NCBI GenBank assembly: GCA_045106985.1
Contig: JBGCFQ010000006.1
Span: forward strand, 1 to 64,000
DNA length: 64,000 nt
Direction: 5' to 3'
Source: JAUIET01 sp045106985
GTDB lineage: Bacteria > Pseudomonadota > Gammaproteobacteria > Pseudomonadales > JAUIET01
Position 1 is the stretch's first letter; each line of letters opens with the position of its first letter. Made by a program: the position numbers and the translations under genes. Positions 43,221 to 52,747 of the stretch are shown in pieces. The notes under the pieces were generated by a model. That model did not search any database. It had not been told where the DNA came from and saw only the letters and a list, made by a program, of their open reading frames with translations.

Positions 43221-46200
43221 TTAGGCCGACTTTTTCTTTGCAGTGAATTCACTGAGCCAAGCTTCGAATTTTTCAGGATTCAGTGGTGGACTGAAATAAT
43301 AACCCTGAGTTGCATCACAACCGCGTTCAGTGAGCCATTGTAGATGCTCAATTTCTTCAACACCCTCTGCAACAACCGTCATGCCCAGGCGGTGAGCAAG
43401 GTTTATAGTCGACTCAACAATTGCTGCATCTTGCGGCTCAGTCAATAAATCTCTTATAAAAGACTGGTCGATTTTCAATACATCCAACCAGAATTTTTTC
43501 AAATAGCTTAGCGAGGAATAACCCGTGCCAAAATCGTCCAATGCGATGGAGATACCAATGTTCTTAAGTTGGGCGAGCGTTTCTATACTGTGATCAACAT
43601 CTTCGATTAAGCTGCCTTCCGTTATTTCAAGTTCCAGAAACTTAGGTTCTACCCTGAACTCGGTAAGCAGCTCGCTGCAGATTGCCGGTAGGTCAGTGGT
43701 GGTCATTTGCTGTGGCGCAATATTGACTGAAACGACCAGATCGTTAATACCTTGCTTGTTCCATTCAGCGAGCTGGCGAATGGCCTCCCGCAGAACCCAT
43801 GTGCCAATATCAGCCATTAAACCCATATCTTCGGCGAGAGGAATAAAGGTTGCTGGCGAAATGAATCCTTGTTCAGGGTGAATCCAGCGAATTAGGGCTT
43901 CAGCCCCATAGGGTTGCAAAGTCGCATTCTTCACCTTGGGTTGATAGAACAGCTGAAAAGGTTGGCCACGCATTGCTTTGCGCAGTTCGCTTTCCAACGT
44001 TAGTATCTCGACCGCCTTGTCATTCTGTTCTTCTGAATAGAAATGATAGTTACCTGCATTCAAGTCCTTCGCTTGCTTGAGTGCTGCGGTGGAGTTTCTG
44101 AGCAAGGTTTCTGAGTCTTGGCCGTTTTCAGGGTACAGTACAATCCCCGCCTTTGCGTAAAGAAACACGGTGTGTTCGTCAACGTCGTAGCTGTCCGTTA
44201 GCGTATCGGCTAAGCGATCCGCGAGCGACGCTGCGTCAGAAGGCTTACGTAACTCGGGGAGCAAAACAACAAACTCATCATCGGATAAATGCATGACGCT
44301 ATCCCACCCAGCGATGCCTGCGTCTGCCCCGTTGCTTCGGTGCAAAATGTCGGAACTTCTAACGTCCTGCTGCAGTCGTTCTACTGCCGAACGTACCAGC
44401 GCCTGTACCAGATTCACTCCGTATGTTTCGCGAACCCTGCGTAGCTCACAGAACTGTACAGTCACAATGGCAAACGGCTTTGAGTCGCGTCTGTATCGGT
44501 TAATCATACCGTCCAGTTGGCTTACTAACAGGTTTCTATTAGGCAGCCCTGTTACTGCATCAAGGTTTGCAAGATTGAAGATCTTACTCTCGGCTTGCTT
44601 TTTTTCGGTTATGTCGAGCACCGTTGCTAGCAAGGCAGTATTGTTGTTTACCAATTCAACTCTCTGCTGAAGATGTCGCTTACTGCCTCTTGTATCGGTA
44701 ATCGTTAGATCTAGTGAAGAATTGCTGGTAGTCGGCGTACCACTTTCCAATAGGTCAATTATGATATCGCGTGGTTTCGCATCAAGCATTTTCAACAGCT
44801 GGTTTGCGTCTCCTTCGTAGTCCTCTTTTTCCAGACCGAAGAACCCTAACAGCTCGTCGCTGACATACATTGATTGTTCCTTCTTGTCCCACTCCCAATA
44901 GCCGAGCTTTGCCACCTGCTGAGCTGATGTAAGCCGTTGCTCCTTCCGTTTAACCGATTGCATCGTCTGATGCGCTCGATGAATATACAGAACGCGCTGG
45001 CAAAGCAATTCTGGATGAATAGGCTTGCTGGTGAAATCAGTTGCTCCAAGATCGTAAGCCCTGTTCACCGCTTCGACGTCGTCGCGTCCAGTCATCATTA
45101 TGATGGGTGTTTGTTCTCCGTTTGGATTCGCTCTAATGGCAGCACAGACATCGAATCCACTAAGGCCGGGCATTTCAACATCGAGTAGAATTAAGTCAAT
45201 TCGAGTATTTTCAAACTGCTTTATGGCCTGTTCGCCACCGCTTGCTTCGAATACTTCGAAATGAACACTTTCCAATGCTGCTCGGGCGATCATGCGCATA
45301 TTCGAGTCATCATCTACAACGAGAGCCGTTGGCTGGGTGGAGCTGCTTGGAAGTTCTATTAACTTATTACTGTACTCCGAGTCATTGGCTGAATCTGGCT
45401 CTTTGGTTTTAATGTGTTCTGGTAGTTCCTCGAGAACGAGTTCAAGCTCTTCTTCAATATCGTGAATAAGTGCAGAGCAACCAGCAATTGAACCCTGCCG
45501 GCAAATATCATCAAGATCGCTTACAAGAGCCGCCAAGTCGTTTGCGCCGATAGCGGCAGCACTGGTTTTAAGAGGGTGAGTAAGTTGGTGAATCTTGATT
45601 GCATCGCCATCTATAAACGCTTGTTGAATATCAGCCATCGACATGGGGGCAGTCTGTAGGAAACTGCCAATTATTTTTTCGATAATGTCGGGCTGCCCGG
45701 GTCTTTGCAGCGCTCTTAGCTTATCTAATGAACTTACATCTATGCTGCTAGTTAGCCGTCGACAAGGGCCACTGCCACTATCGGTATTATCGGTAGAATC
45801 ATAGTGTTCGATGCTTTGAGTTTCTTGGATGGATTGCTCTTGCCCTAGCTCCTTCTGAGGTAGCCAGGCAGAGATAATTCTGAATAGATCTTCTTGTTCG
45901 AAAGGCTTGCTGAGAAAATCGTCCATTCCGGCGTCAATACACTTCTCACGATCGCCTTTTAGGGCGTTTGCGGTCAGCGCGATAATGGGTATCGGTTCGA
46001 CATTTTCTTCAAGCTCGCGTTTCCTGATGGCTTGTGTTGCAGCGTAACCGTCCAGAACCGGCATTTGGCAGTCCATAAGAATCAGATCATAGGGTTGCTT
46101 AAAGCGCTGCTCCAAGGCGAGTGCGCCATTCTCTACTAGCTCAATATGGCATCTGGTTTGGTCAAGCATGCCAAGCACGACTTCCTGATTGATAAGATTA

Positions 46201-48251
46201 TCTTCTGCCACCAACAGCCGGGTGGAGCTATCAATGATGCTCGCGTGCCGCATACTGGACATGTCGGGCACAGAATTGGCGATAGGCGGATGTTTAGTTG
46301 GGTTGTTGTCGCTAAAAATAGAATCAATGGAATTATACAAGTCCGTTTGTCGAACCGGCTTTGTGATGGCAGCATGCACACATCCCAAGTCAGCCGTTTC
46401 GGCACCGACTCCATCGATAGAAGAAAGCATTACAACCGGTAGATCTGGTCGATTCTTGTTTATCCAACGTGCTACCGAAATGCCATCCATATGAGGCATG
46501 TTCTGGTCCAGTAACACTAGATTTAGGAATTGACCCGCGGGGCTTCCAAGAGTGTTGATCGCTGATATGCCATCGTCAGCCGTGGCGTATGACATTTTCC
46601 AGGCAGAGGCAATGTTAGAGATAATATCGCGATTGGTTTCATTGTCATCCACGATGAGTACATGCAGACCGTCGAAAGAGGACTGTGCTTCATCGGCCGA
46701 TATAGCTCTGCTAGCAGTAGGCAAAGTCAGCGAGAACGTAAACGTTGAACCTAGGCCTTCTGTGCTTTGCACGTCAATCGAGCCGCCCATGAGCTCGACC
46801 AGCTGCTTTGTAATGCTCAGGCCAAGACCTGTGCCTCCGTAGAGACGCGTGGTAGAACCATCGGCCTGCTTGAAAGACTCAAAAATTTGCTCGACTGAAT
46901 CTTCCGACATGCCTATGCCAGTATCTGCGATTTGGATATCAATGCGCTGACTATCGCTCTGATGATCGCTACTTCGCACTGAGGCAACAACCTGTCCGGT
47001 CTCTGTGAACTTTATCGCGTTGCTCAGAAAGTTGTTTAGAATTTGCCTCAGGCGGTGCGGGTCGCCTATCACTGACATATGCTGGTCAGCGGGTATGTCT
47101 GTAATCAGCTCAATGTTCTTTTGATGCGCTTGTCCCGCCAGTATTGCGGCGCAATCTTCTAACAAGTTGCCCATATGAAACGGTATGGCTTCCATCGACA
47201 GGGAGCCGGCTTCTATTTTTGAGAAATCCAGTATGTCGTTGATGATGTTGAGCAAGGACTTTGCTGATGTATGAATAGTCGCCGCAAAGTAGTGCTGTTT
47301 GTCATTCATTGGAGTGTTTTGAATGAGCTCGGTCATTCCTAGTACGCCATTGATAGGAGTACGTATCTCATGACTCATGTTTGCCAGAAACTCACTCTTC
47401 GCTCGGCTAGCGGACTCTGCTTCCTCCTTGGCTAATGTCAGTTGCTGCATGTTTCCTTGCAACTGATCAAGTACTTCGCTTAGCTCCTGAGTGCGCTGTT
47501 CAACTTTTGTTTCCAAATTCTTTTGATGCTCAACTAGCGAAGCGTCACGTTGCTGGATTTGTTCCAACATGTGGTTGAAACCATCCACCAGTTCGCCGGT
47601 TTCATCGTCATCGAATTTTTTTGCTCTAACACTAAAATCTTTTTGCTCTGCCAAATTGGCCATATCGGTGGCAAGGCTTGTGATAGGGTCAACGATCTTT
47701 CGCCGAAGGTCTTTTGACATTTTTAAAGAGACCAGAGAAATAATGACGAAAATCGCGACGGCCACTCGTACGTTTGACCGCATAACCTGCCTAAAGCCCT
47801 CTATGCCCGACTCAATATAAAGTGAACCTACGACCTCATCGTCCAAGGTAACGGGAACCTTAATGCTGCGCTCAATGAAATTGGCCAACGGAGCAACAGG
47901 CCTGCTTAAGGATGCTTTGGTATCGAATTTCTCGATACCCTCTTTGGTGAAGGCGGCGTACACCGCGCCGTTGTTGTCGTAGAGGATGCCGCGGCGAATA
48001 TCGGATATGACGTCGAGATTGGCTACAGCCTGACTTGCCGCGTCCACATCATTAAAGTACAGAGCTGCGGCGCTATTCTGCGCCACCAAATTCGCTGCAG
48101 ATTGAAGCCGTTTTTTTACCGCCTCCTGCTCGCTAGCACCATCCAATAACAGGTTGCTCACCAAAACGGATAACAGCAGTACGGCGGATGTTAAGCCTAC
48201 TGTTCGTCGCAGCTTTGAGCTGATGGATTTCGATTTGTAGCTTCGCATCAT
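43221..48251 (-). CDS. CHASE8 hybrid kinase with three REC, Hpt, PAS, GGDEF and EAL domains
   Basis: A 1676-residue membrane sensor. Order: span 1 (about 17-36), CHASE8-like periplasmic domain (40-155, NSAAALYFNDVDAA), span 2 (160-178), HAMP (180-235), HisKA with His294 (NMSHEIRTP), ATPase (NNFLSNAIKFTE, GGTGLGLSI), receiver 1 (Asp582), receiver 2 (Asp727), Hpt (His892, THPLKTSAAA), receiver 3 (Asp1024), PAS (about 1105-1215), GGDEF (about 1225-1400) and EAL (about 1410-1665). The GGDEF site reads SDDEF at 1323-1327, so cyclase activity is doubtful. The EAL site is intact: EAL 1451-1453, DDFGTG, LKID and VVAEGVE. It probably degrades cyclic di-GMP under phosphorelay control. It overlaps the YfiR-like gene by 4 bases. 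Confidence 0.9.
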   Translation of the reverse strand: MMRSYKSKSISSKLRRTVGLTSAVLLLSVLVSNLLLDGASEQEAVKKRLQSAANLVAQNSAAALYFNDVDAASQAVANLDVISDIRRGILYDNNGAVYAAFTKEGIEKFDTKASLSRPVAPLANFIERSIKVPVTLDDEVVGSLYIESGIEGFRQVMRSNVRVAVAIFVIISLVSLKMSKDLRRKIVDPITSLATDMANLAEQKDFSVRAKKFDDDETGELVDGFNHMLEQIQQRDASLVEHQKNLETKVEQRTQELSEVLDQLQGNMQQLTLAKEEAESASRAKSEFLANMSHEIRTPINGVLGMTELIQNTPMNDKQHYFAATIHTSAKSLLNIINDILDFSKIEAGSLSMEAIPFHMGNLLEDCAAILAGQAHQKNIELITDIPADQHMSVIGDPHRLRQILNNFLSNAIKFTETGQVVASVRSSDHQSDSQRIDIQIADTGIGMSEDSVEQIFESFKQADGSTTRLYGGTGLGLSITKQLVELMGGSIDVQSTEGLGSTFTFSLTLPTASRAISADEAQSSFDGLHVLIVDDNETNRDIISNIASAWKMSYATADDGISAINTLGSPAGQFLNLVLLDQNMPHMDGISVARWINKNRPDLPVVMLSSIDGVGAETADLGCVHAAITKPVRQTDLYNSIDSIFSDNNPTKHPPIANSVPDMSSMRHASIIDSSTRLLVAEDNLINQEVVLGMLDQTRCHIELVENGALALEQRFKQPYDLILMDCQMPVLDGYAATQAIRKRELEENVEPIPIIALTANALKGDREKCIDAGMDDFLSKPFEQEDLFRIISAWLPQKELGQEQSIQETQSIEHYDSTDNTDSGSGPCRRLTSSIDVSSLDKLRALQRPGQPDIIEKIIGSFLQTAPMSMADIQQAFIDGDAIKIHQLTHPLKTSAAAIGANDLAALVSDLDDICRQGSIAGCSALIHDIEEELELVLEELPEHIKTKEPDSANDSEYSNKLIELPSSSTQPTALVVDDDSNMRMIARAALESVHFEVFEASGGEQAIKQFENTRIDLILLDVEMPGLSGFDVCAAIRANPNGEQTPIIMMTGRDDVEAVNRAYDLGATDFTSKPIHPELLCQRVLYIHRAHQTMQSVKRKEQRLTSAQQVAKLGYWEWDKKEQSMYVSDELLGFFGLEKEDYEGDANQLLKMLDAKPRDIIIDLLESGTPTTSNSSLDLTITDTRGSKRHLQQRVELVNNNTALLATVLDITEKKQAESKIFNLANLDAVTGLPNRNLLVSQLDGMINRYRRDSKPFAIVTVQFCELRRVRETYGVNLVQALVRSAVERLQQDVRSSDILHRSNGADAGIAGWDSVMHLSDDEFVVLLPELRKPSDAASLADRLADTLTDSYDVDEHTVFLYAKAGIVLYPENGQDSETLLRNSTAALKQAKDLNAGNYHFYSEEQNDKAVEILTLESELRKAMRGQPFQLFYQPKVKNATLQPYGAEALIRWIHPEQGFISPATFIPLAEDMGLMADIGTWVLREAIRQLAEWNKQGINDLVVSVNIAPQQMTTTDLPAICSELLTEFRVEPKFLELEITEGSLIEDVDHSIETLAQLKNIGISIALDDFGTGYSSLSYLKKFWLDVLKIDQSFIRDLLTEPQDAAIVESTINLAHRLGMTVVAEGVEEIEHLQWLTERGCDATQGYYFSPPLNPEKFEAWLSEFTAKKKSA

Positions 48252-48853
48252 GAGTCGTCCTCTGGCTGGCGCGCTGAGTCCGGCTGTGACGTATTGATGC
48301 TATTTTTTGATTCTTCGCTGGGTTCTGTTTCTACTATCTCGGCAAGTTTCAGTAAGCTTGAGCTGATTTTAATATTGGCCTTTCTAGCGGCTTGAACATT
48401 AATTCGAAATGCCACGCGATTATTCTTAACCACCAAATTGATTATTCCACCGCGCTCCGCGAAATCAACGCGATCACTGATGGTTAATACAGCAGCATCT
48501 TGTGCATTGGTTTCGTTTAGTAAAGCCATTTCCCTTTGCTCCAGCGAGGTAAACTCAGTGGCACAGGTTCTAATGCTTCCCTCCGATTCAGGAGCTATCA
48601 CCTTTATTGTTTTGCTAGCCACTTTGCGGCCGTTAATCTGTAGAAATGCTCCGTAGTAAGGGTCTTTATGCGCTACACACAGGTACAAGCTATCATTGTC
48701 TTGTAGATTGGTTGGCCATGTTACAAAGCGCAGTATTTTGTAGACGATCGCGGCTTTAATTTTCTTTTCGTTCTCTACTTCTGCCTGCGCAAGCATTGGT
48801 ATTGCAGCAAAGCTGAGTATCAAAATAGCGCGAAAAAATGATTGGCTGTTCAT
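48248..48853 (-). CDS. YfiR-family periplasmic protein (DUF4154)
   Basis: A 201-residue secreted protein. The signal peptide ends about residue 24 (AIPMLAQA). KIKAAIVYKILRFVTWP is the family hallmark, followed by a YfiR/HmsC-like alpha-beta domain; Cys at SLYLCVAHKD and at IRTCATEF may form a disulphide. In Pseudomonas, YfiR binds the CHASE8 periplasmic domain of YfiN and represses it. Here the next gene encodes a CHASE8 sensor with a 4-base overlap, and the preceding one an outer-membrane receptor, so it most likely relays a periplasmic signal to that kinase (inference). Confidence 0.87.
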   Translation of the reverse strand: MNSQSFFRAILILSFAAIPMLAQAEVENEKKIKAAIVYKILRFVTWPTNLQDNDSLYLCVAHKDPYYGAFLQINGRKVASKTIKVIAPESEGSIRTCATEFTSLEQREMALLNETNAQDAAVLTISDRVDFAERGGIINLVVKNNRVAFRINVQAARKANIKISSSLLKLAEIVETEPSEESKNSINTSQPDSARQPEDDS

Positions 48854-48865
48854 CTGGACCGCGCG

Positions 48866-50965
48866 CTAAAAGCGAATCTCAAGCGCGCCACGGAAGGTGC
48901 GCTCTATGGGGGAGGAGTCTACTTCACCAAGTTCGCTGCCGAACTCCATGTGACCATCGTCATGTAAATTCAGGCCCGAAATTGAAACAGTCGTGTTCTT
49001 GTTAAGTCTCCAGCTAAGTTGCAAATCCAAGGTGGTGTAGCTGTCAAATCCGGGACCCAAATTGTCAACGCCTTCGATTTTAGAAACGTAACGAATCCAT
49101 GCACTCATGCCAAGTACTGGCGTGGGGCGATAGTTGAAGCGCACATTGGCTAAGTGTTTAGGATTTTGCTGCTTTGCCAGCTCGCTTAAGAAGCCATTGC
49201 TATTAGCTTCGAATTCAAGAGCATAATCGATGTGACTGACGTTAAGCTGCGTGTCGAAATTACTGCTGGGAGACCATCGCGCGCTTATTTCTCCCCCGCT
49301 GGTGTGGCCCCCCACTGAGTTGTTGAATATAAGAGGTGACGTTATTAGCTGCTCTCCATTGGGGCAGCTTAGACCGACAAGACTTGCATTAGTCGGGAAG
49401 CATGAAAACTCGCCGAACTGTGTGCCATTCAATTTGTGATAGTCGTTGTAGAAAAGTGCGAGGTCTAGTTCTATTGAGTCGGTTTGCCATCGATGGCCCA
49501 ATTCGTAGGCGATCATTTCCTCGCTCTTAAGCTCGTCATTGCCAACCAGTTGTGCAAGAAGGCTGCTTGAAAAAAGGTTGACGCCAGTGTTGGGCGCAAG
49601 TAGTAAGCTAGGTATGCTGATTGAAACCTGTGTTCCTGCGCGAGATGGCGTACGAACCGCTTTCGCTACGGAGGCCCAAAGGTGATGCGCCGGGCTGCTA
49701 TCCCAGCTCAATTTTATACTTGGCTGAACTTCGAAATCACTAAAAGACGTCTTTTCGAATTTTACGCCAACAAGCGCAACAAGTGATTCAGTAAATTGAA
49801 TTTCATTTTGAATAAATGCCTGGCTAACCTCCACGTTTCTTTTGTTTGGAGTTGCCGTTAGCAAAGGAGTATCTTCTAACAGATCCTTCGAAATTCTGTA
49901 CCCAGCACCCCAAATGAGGGTGTTGGATTTGCCCAGATCAATTTGCTGTTTGAAATCAAAGTCGAAAGTACTTCGCTTGAAATCCAAGAGGCTAGTATCA
50001 CGCCGTTCATGATCGTAGTAGAGTTGTATGCCGAATTGGTTGCCTTGGCTGATCCGGTGTGACCAATGTGTTAGTAAATGATGGCTCTTGGTTTCGTTGT
50101 CGGACTCTGTAATGGCGGTCTGCAGCGAGTTAAAGTCGATGCTGTGCAGCATTTCATTGGCCTCTCCTTGTCCTACCTCTGCGCTTATTCGAATCTGATT
50201 TCGATCGTCTGGTTGGTGGTCTACTCGAACTCCGACAAGGCTGCGATCCCAGTCATCTCGCTGAGAGACACCGTTTTGATCATCAAAAGCAGAGAAGTTC
50301 TTATGTTGTGCATAGACTCTGTAATGGCTTTGTTCACCGAGTGTGCCGCCCGTGCGGAAATTTACTGCGCCGTTTAAGAGAGTACCAGCGGCCAGCGTAA
50401 GTTGTTTGCCTTGGGTGTCTTTAGCGGACTTGGTGACGATGTTGATTACACCGTGCACGGCATTTGAGCCCCATAATGAGGCTCCCGGGCCACGAATAAC
50501 CTCTATGCGATCGATGTCGGGCAGTACAGTATCGATTTGCTCCCAGTTTATACCGGGTAGGGATCTTGAATACATCGAGCGGCCGTCGAGCAAAACCAGG
50601 AATTTATTCGAAAAGCGCCCGTTAAAGCCTCGCAAACCTACCGCCCATTTGTTGCTGTCTACACGACCCACATGCACACCTGGCGCCATTCTTAGAACTT
50701 CGGGAACTGTGTGACGCCCGCTTCGACGAATGTCGTCGGCGTTAATAACAAAGGTTGCGGCGGCCTTGGTATGAGCTTTTTGAGCCTGGTCAGAAACACT
50801 CACTATCTCTATAGCTAGCAATTCCTCAAGGCTGAGTTCAGCGAGGATATCGACGTCCAGATTGTCTGCTCGCACAGGCAATGTTAGCAATAAGAGGCAC
50901 AAAGTGATGCCGCCCAGAGCGAGATTTCGAGTCTTCAGCCCCATATAGATATCGATGCTGTGCAC
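48866..50965 (-). CDS. TonB-dependent outer-membrane receptor
   Basis: A 699-residue outer-membrane channel/receptor. A signal peptide is present (LCLLLLTLPVRA), followed by the plug domain (about 55-165) with VLLDGRSMYSRSLPGI, EVIRGPGASLWGSNAVHGVI and NIVTKSA, and a beta-barrel ending in the aromatic residue of EIRF. It lacks an obvious siderophore marker. Start may also be ATG 50944 (MGLKTRN). It leads a three-gene unit with YfiR and the hybrid kinase, 12 bases before YfiR, so ligand binding or TonB-linked state may feed the kinase rather than serve only uptake. Confidence 0.9.
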   Translation of the reverse strand: MHSIDIYMGLKTRNLALGGITLCLLLLTLPVRADNLDVDILAELSLEELLAIEIVSVSDQAQKAHTKAAATFVINADDIRRSGRHTVPEVLRMAPGVHVGRVDSNKWAVGLRGFNGRFSNKFLVLLDGRSMYSRSLPGINWEQIDTVLPDIDRIEVIRGPGASLWGSNAVHGVINIVTKSAKDTQGKQLTLAAGTLLNGAVNFRTGGTLGEQSHYRVYAQHKNFSAFDDQNGVSQRDDWDRSLVGVRVDHQPDDRNQIRISAEVGQGEANEMLHSIDFNSLQTAITESDNETKSHHLLTHWSHRISQGNQFGIQLYYDHERRDTSLLDFKRSTFDFDFKQQIDLGKSNTLIWGAGYRISKDLLEDTPLLTATPNKRNVEVSQAFIQNEIQFTESLVALVGVKFEKTSFSDFEVQPSIKLSWDSSPAHHLWASVAKAVRTPSRAGTQVSISIPSLLLAPNTGVNLFSSSLLAQLVGNDELKSEEMIAYELGHRWQTDSIELDLALFYNDYHKLNGTQFGEFSCFPTNASLVGLSCPNGEQLITSPLIFNNSVGGHTSGGEISARWSPSSNFDTQLNVSHIDYALEFEANSNGFLSELAKQQNPKHLANVRFNYRPTPVLGMSAWIRYVSKIEGVDNLGPGFDSYTTLDLQLSWRLNKNTTVSISGLNLHDDGHMEFGSELGEVDSSPIERTFRGALEIRF

Positions 50966-51167
50966 CGTCCCTGTGCATAATTCGCGCCATCCTTTGGCGC
51001 TCTACATTGATTAGTATAGGAAGCATCCAGAAGCTATTTTTTATTCAAACCGCCTGCGTCTTTAAAATGCGAGCTGTGCACGGTGGAAGTGTCGACCAGA
51101 ACTGTCTTGATCAGCGGCTCAGGTATTCGTATGCTTGCGCCTCAGAGAACGATATAGCGGAGAGAAC

Positions 51168-51812
51168 ATGTCATTTTTAGGTCTGCGAGATAAATCAGCG
51201 ATGCCTGCACCCGAAACGGCGTTGCCAGGGCGGGCGCTGCGTATGGATGTGTCCAGCAGCCATTTTGTGCTCGGCACTAGTCTGGAGGGCCCTTTTCCGG
51301 AGGTTGTGGAGCTTGCCTATTTTGGTTTGGGGTGTTTCTGGGGTGCAGAACGAAAATTCTGGGCCTTAGAAGGCGTTTATACGACGGCAGTGGGTTACGC
51401 TGCGGGCTTTACGCCCAATCCGACGTACCAAGAGGTGTGTAGCGGCCAAACAGGTCATAATGAGGTGGTTATGGTGGCTTACAATTCTGAAAAGTGCAAC
51501 TATCGTGATCTGCTCAAGGTGTTCTGGGAGGTGCATAACCCCACGCAAGGTATGCGTCAGGGCAATGACAAGGGCACACAATACCGCAGTGGTATTTACT
51601 TCACATCGGAGGCTCAGCGACGTGAAGCAGTGCAGTCTAGGGATGTGTTTCAGCAGGAGTTGAACAACCGCGGATTTGACGAAATTACCACCGAAATACT
51701 GGAAGCACCTGAATTTTACTATGCGGAGGAGTATCATCAGCAGTACTTGGCCAAAAACCCCGCCGGCTATTGTGGGCTTGGTGGCACTGGTGCCTGCTTA
51801 CCGCCAAACTAA
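51168..51812 (+). CDS. msrA: Peptide-methionine (S)-S-oxide reductase MsrA
   Basis: Repairs Met-S-sulfoxide in proteins. About 214 residues. GLGCFWGAERKFW has the catalytic Cys, GYAAGFTPNPTY and SGQTGHNEVV are substrate-binding elements, and the C-terminal YCGLGGTG carries a resolving Cys. The start MSFLGLRDKSAMP at 51168, with GGAGAG before it, matches the E. coli long-N-terminal form; a longer TTG frame from 51135 is not preferred. It is divergent from the TonB receptor and no MsrB is adjacent. Confidence 0.95.
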   Translation: MSFLGLRDKSAMPAPETALPGRALRMDVSSSHFVLGTSLEGPFPEVVELAYFGLGCFWGAERKFWALEGVYTTAVGYAAGFTPNPTYQEVCSGQTGHNEVVMVAYNSEKCNYRDLLKVFWEVHNPTQGMRQGNDKGTQYRSGIYFTSEAQRREAVQSRDVFQQELNNRGFDEITTEILEAPEFYYAEEYHQQYLAKNPAGYCGLGGTGACLPPN

Positions 51813-51867
51813 GCGTCTCAAGCACTCACAAAGGCAGCATTAAGAAGAATCGAATAATGGAGGCAAC

Positions 51868-52701
51868 ATGGAAGAGAATAATTTAGAACCGAAAGACGCA
51901 GAACAAAAAAGCGATACCACGGGCAATGAAGCAGCTGCTCAGAATACGGTTAACGATACCGGCTTTGACCTGCAACGTGTCATTGAAGACGCTAAGTCGG
52001 TTTTAAGTAATCCGGTTGCCTTCTACCGAGGCTTGGCAACTAAAGGTGGCTTCGCAGAGCCGGCGATTTTTGTTGCTGTAATGGGGGCGGTTACCGGCCT
52101 TCTAATGACGTTCTTCTCGCTGTTTGGTGCCGACCGATTGGGCACGACAGAGATTGGCTTTCTGTCGTTTATCATCATGCCTATTTTTGCCGTGATCGGT
52201 AGTTTTGTTGGCGCATTGATCATGTTCGTTATTTGGAAGCTAATGGGCTCCGACTACGATTACGAGACCTCATATCGCAGCGTTGCCTATGCTATGGCGA
52301 TTTACCCAATTACAGCAGTTTTGGGTTTAATTCCTTATATTGGAGCCATTGTTGGCGGGCTTTGGGGAATGTATTTAATCTACTGCGCCACTGTTCATAC
52401 GCATAAGATTGCAGAGAAAACGGCACGTACAGTGATAGGTGTTCTCGCTGCTTTATCGATTTTTATGCAAATCTCAGGTGAAATAGCCGCACGCAAGGCC
52501 GAAGCCGCCGCAGAGCGGATAGGCTCAAGTTTTGAAGAGACTATTAAAGGGTTGGAAGACCTCGGGGATTTGGAGAACCTGGAGGAAATGTCGCCAGAAG
52601 AAGCCGGTCGTAAGCTTGGTGAGTTCTTTAAAGGCATGAGCGAGGGTATGGAAGAGTTTGAAAAAGGCCTGGAGGAGGGCAGTCAGAAAGGCAGTGAGTA
52701 A
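51868..52701 (+). CDS. Yip1-family membrane protein
   Basis: A 277-residue inner-membrane protein with a polar N-terminus (about 1-60), four hydrophobic segments of the Yip1 domain (about 60-200; for example FAVIGSFVGALIMFVIWKLM) and an acidic helical tail (about 205-277). The Tyr/Asp-containing SDYDYETSYRSVAYAMAIYP in the middle is typical of the family. GGAGGC precedes the ATG. Function in bacteria is unknown; it starts 55 bases after msrA but shows no other link to it. Confidence 0.8.
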   Translation: MEENNLEPKDAEQKSDTTGNEAAAQNTVNDTGFDLQRVIEDAKSVLSNPVAFYRGLATKGGFAEPAIFVAVMGAVTGLLMTFFSLFGADRLGTTEIGFLSFIIMPIFAVIGSFVGALIMFVIWKLMGSDYDYETSYRSVAYAMAIYPITAVLGLIPYIGAIVGGLWGMYLIYCATVHTHKIAEKTARTVIGVLAALSIFMQISGEIAARKAEAAAERIGSSFEETIKGLEDLGDLENLEEMSPEEAGRKLGEFFKGMSEGMEEFEKGLEEGSQKGSE

Positions 52702-52747
52702 ATAACCCAACTGCCCTGGGCTGTTGACAAAGGTAGGGCTGCTTCTG

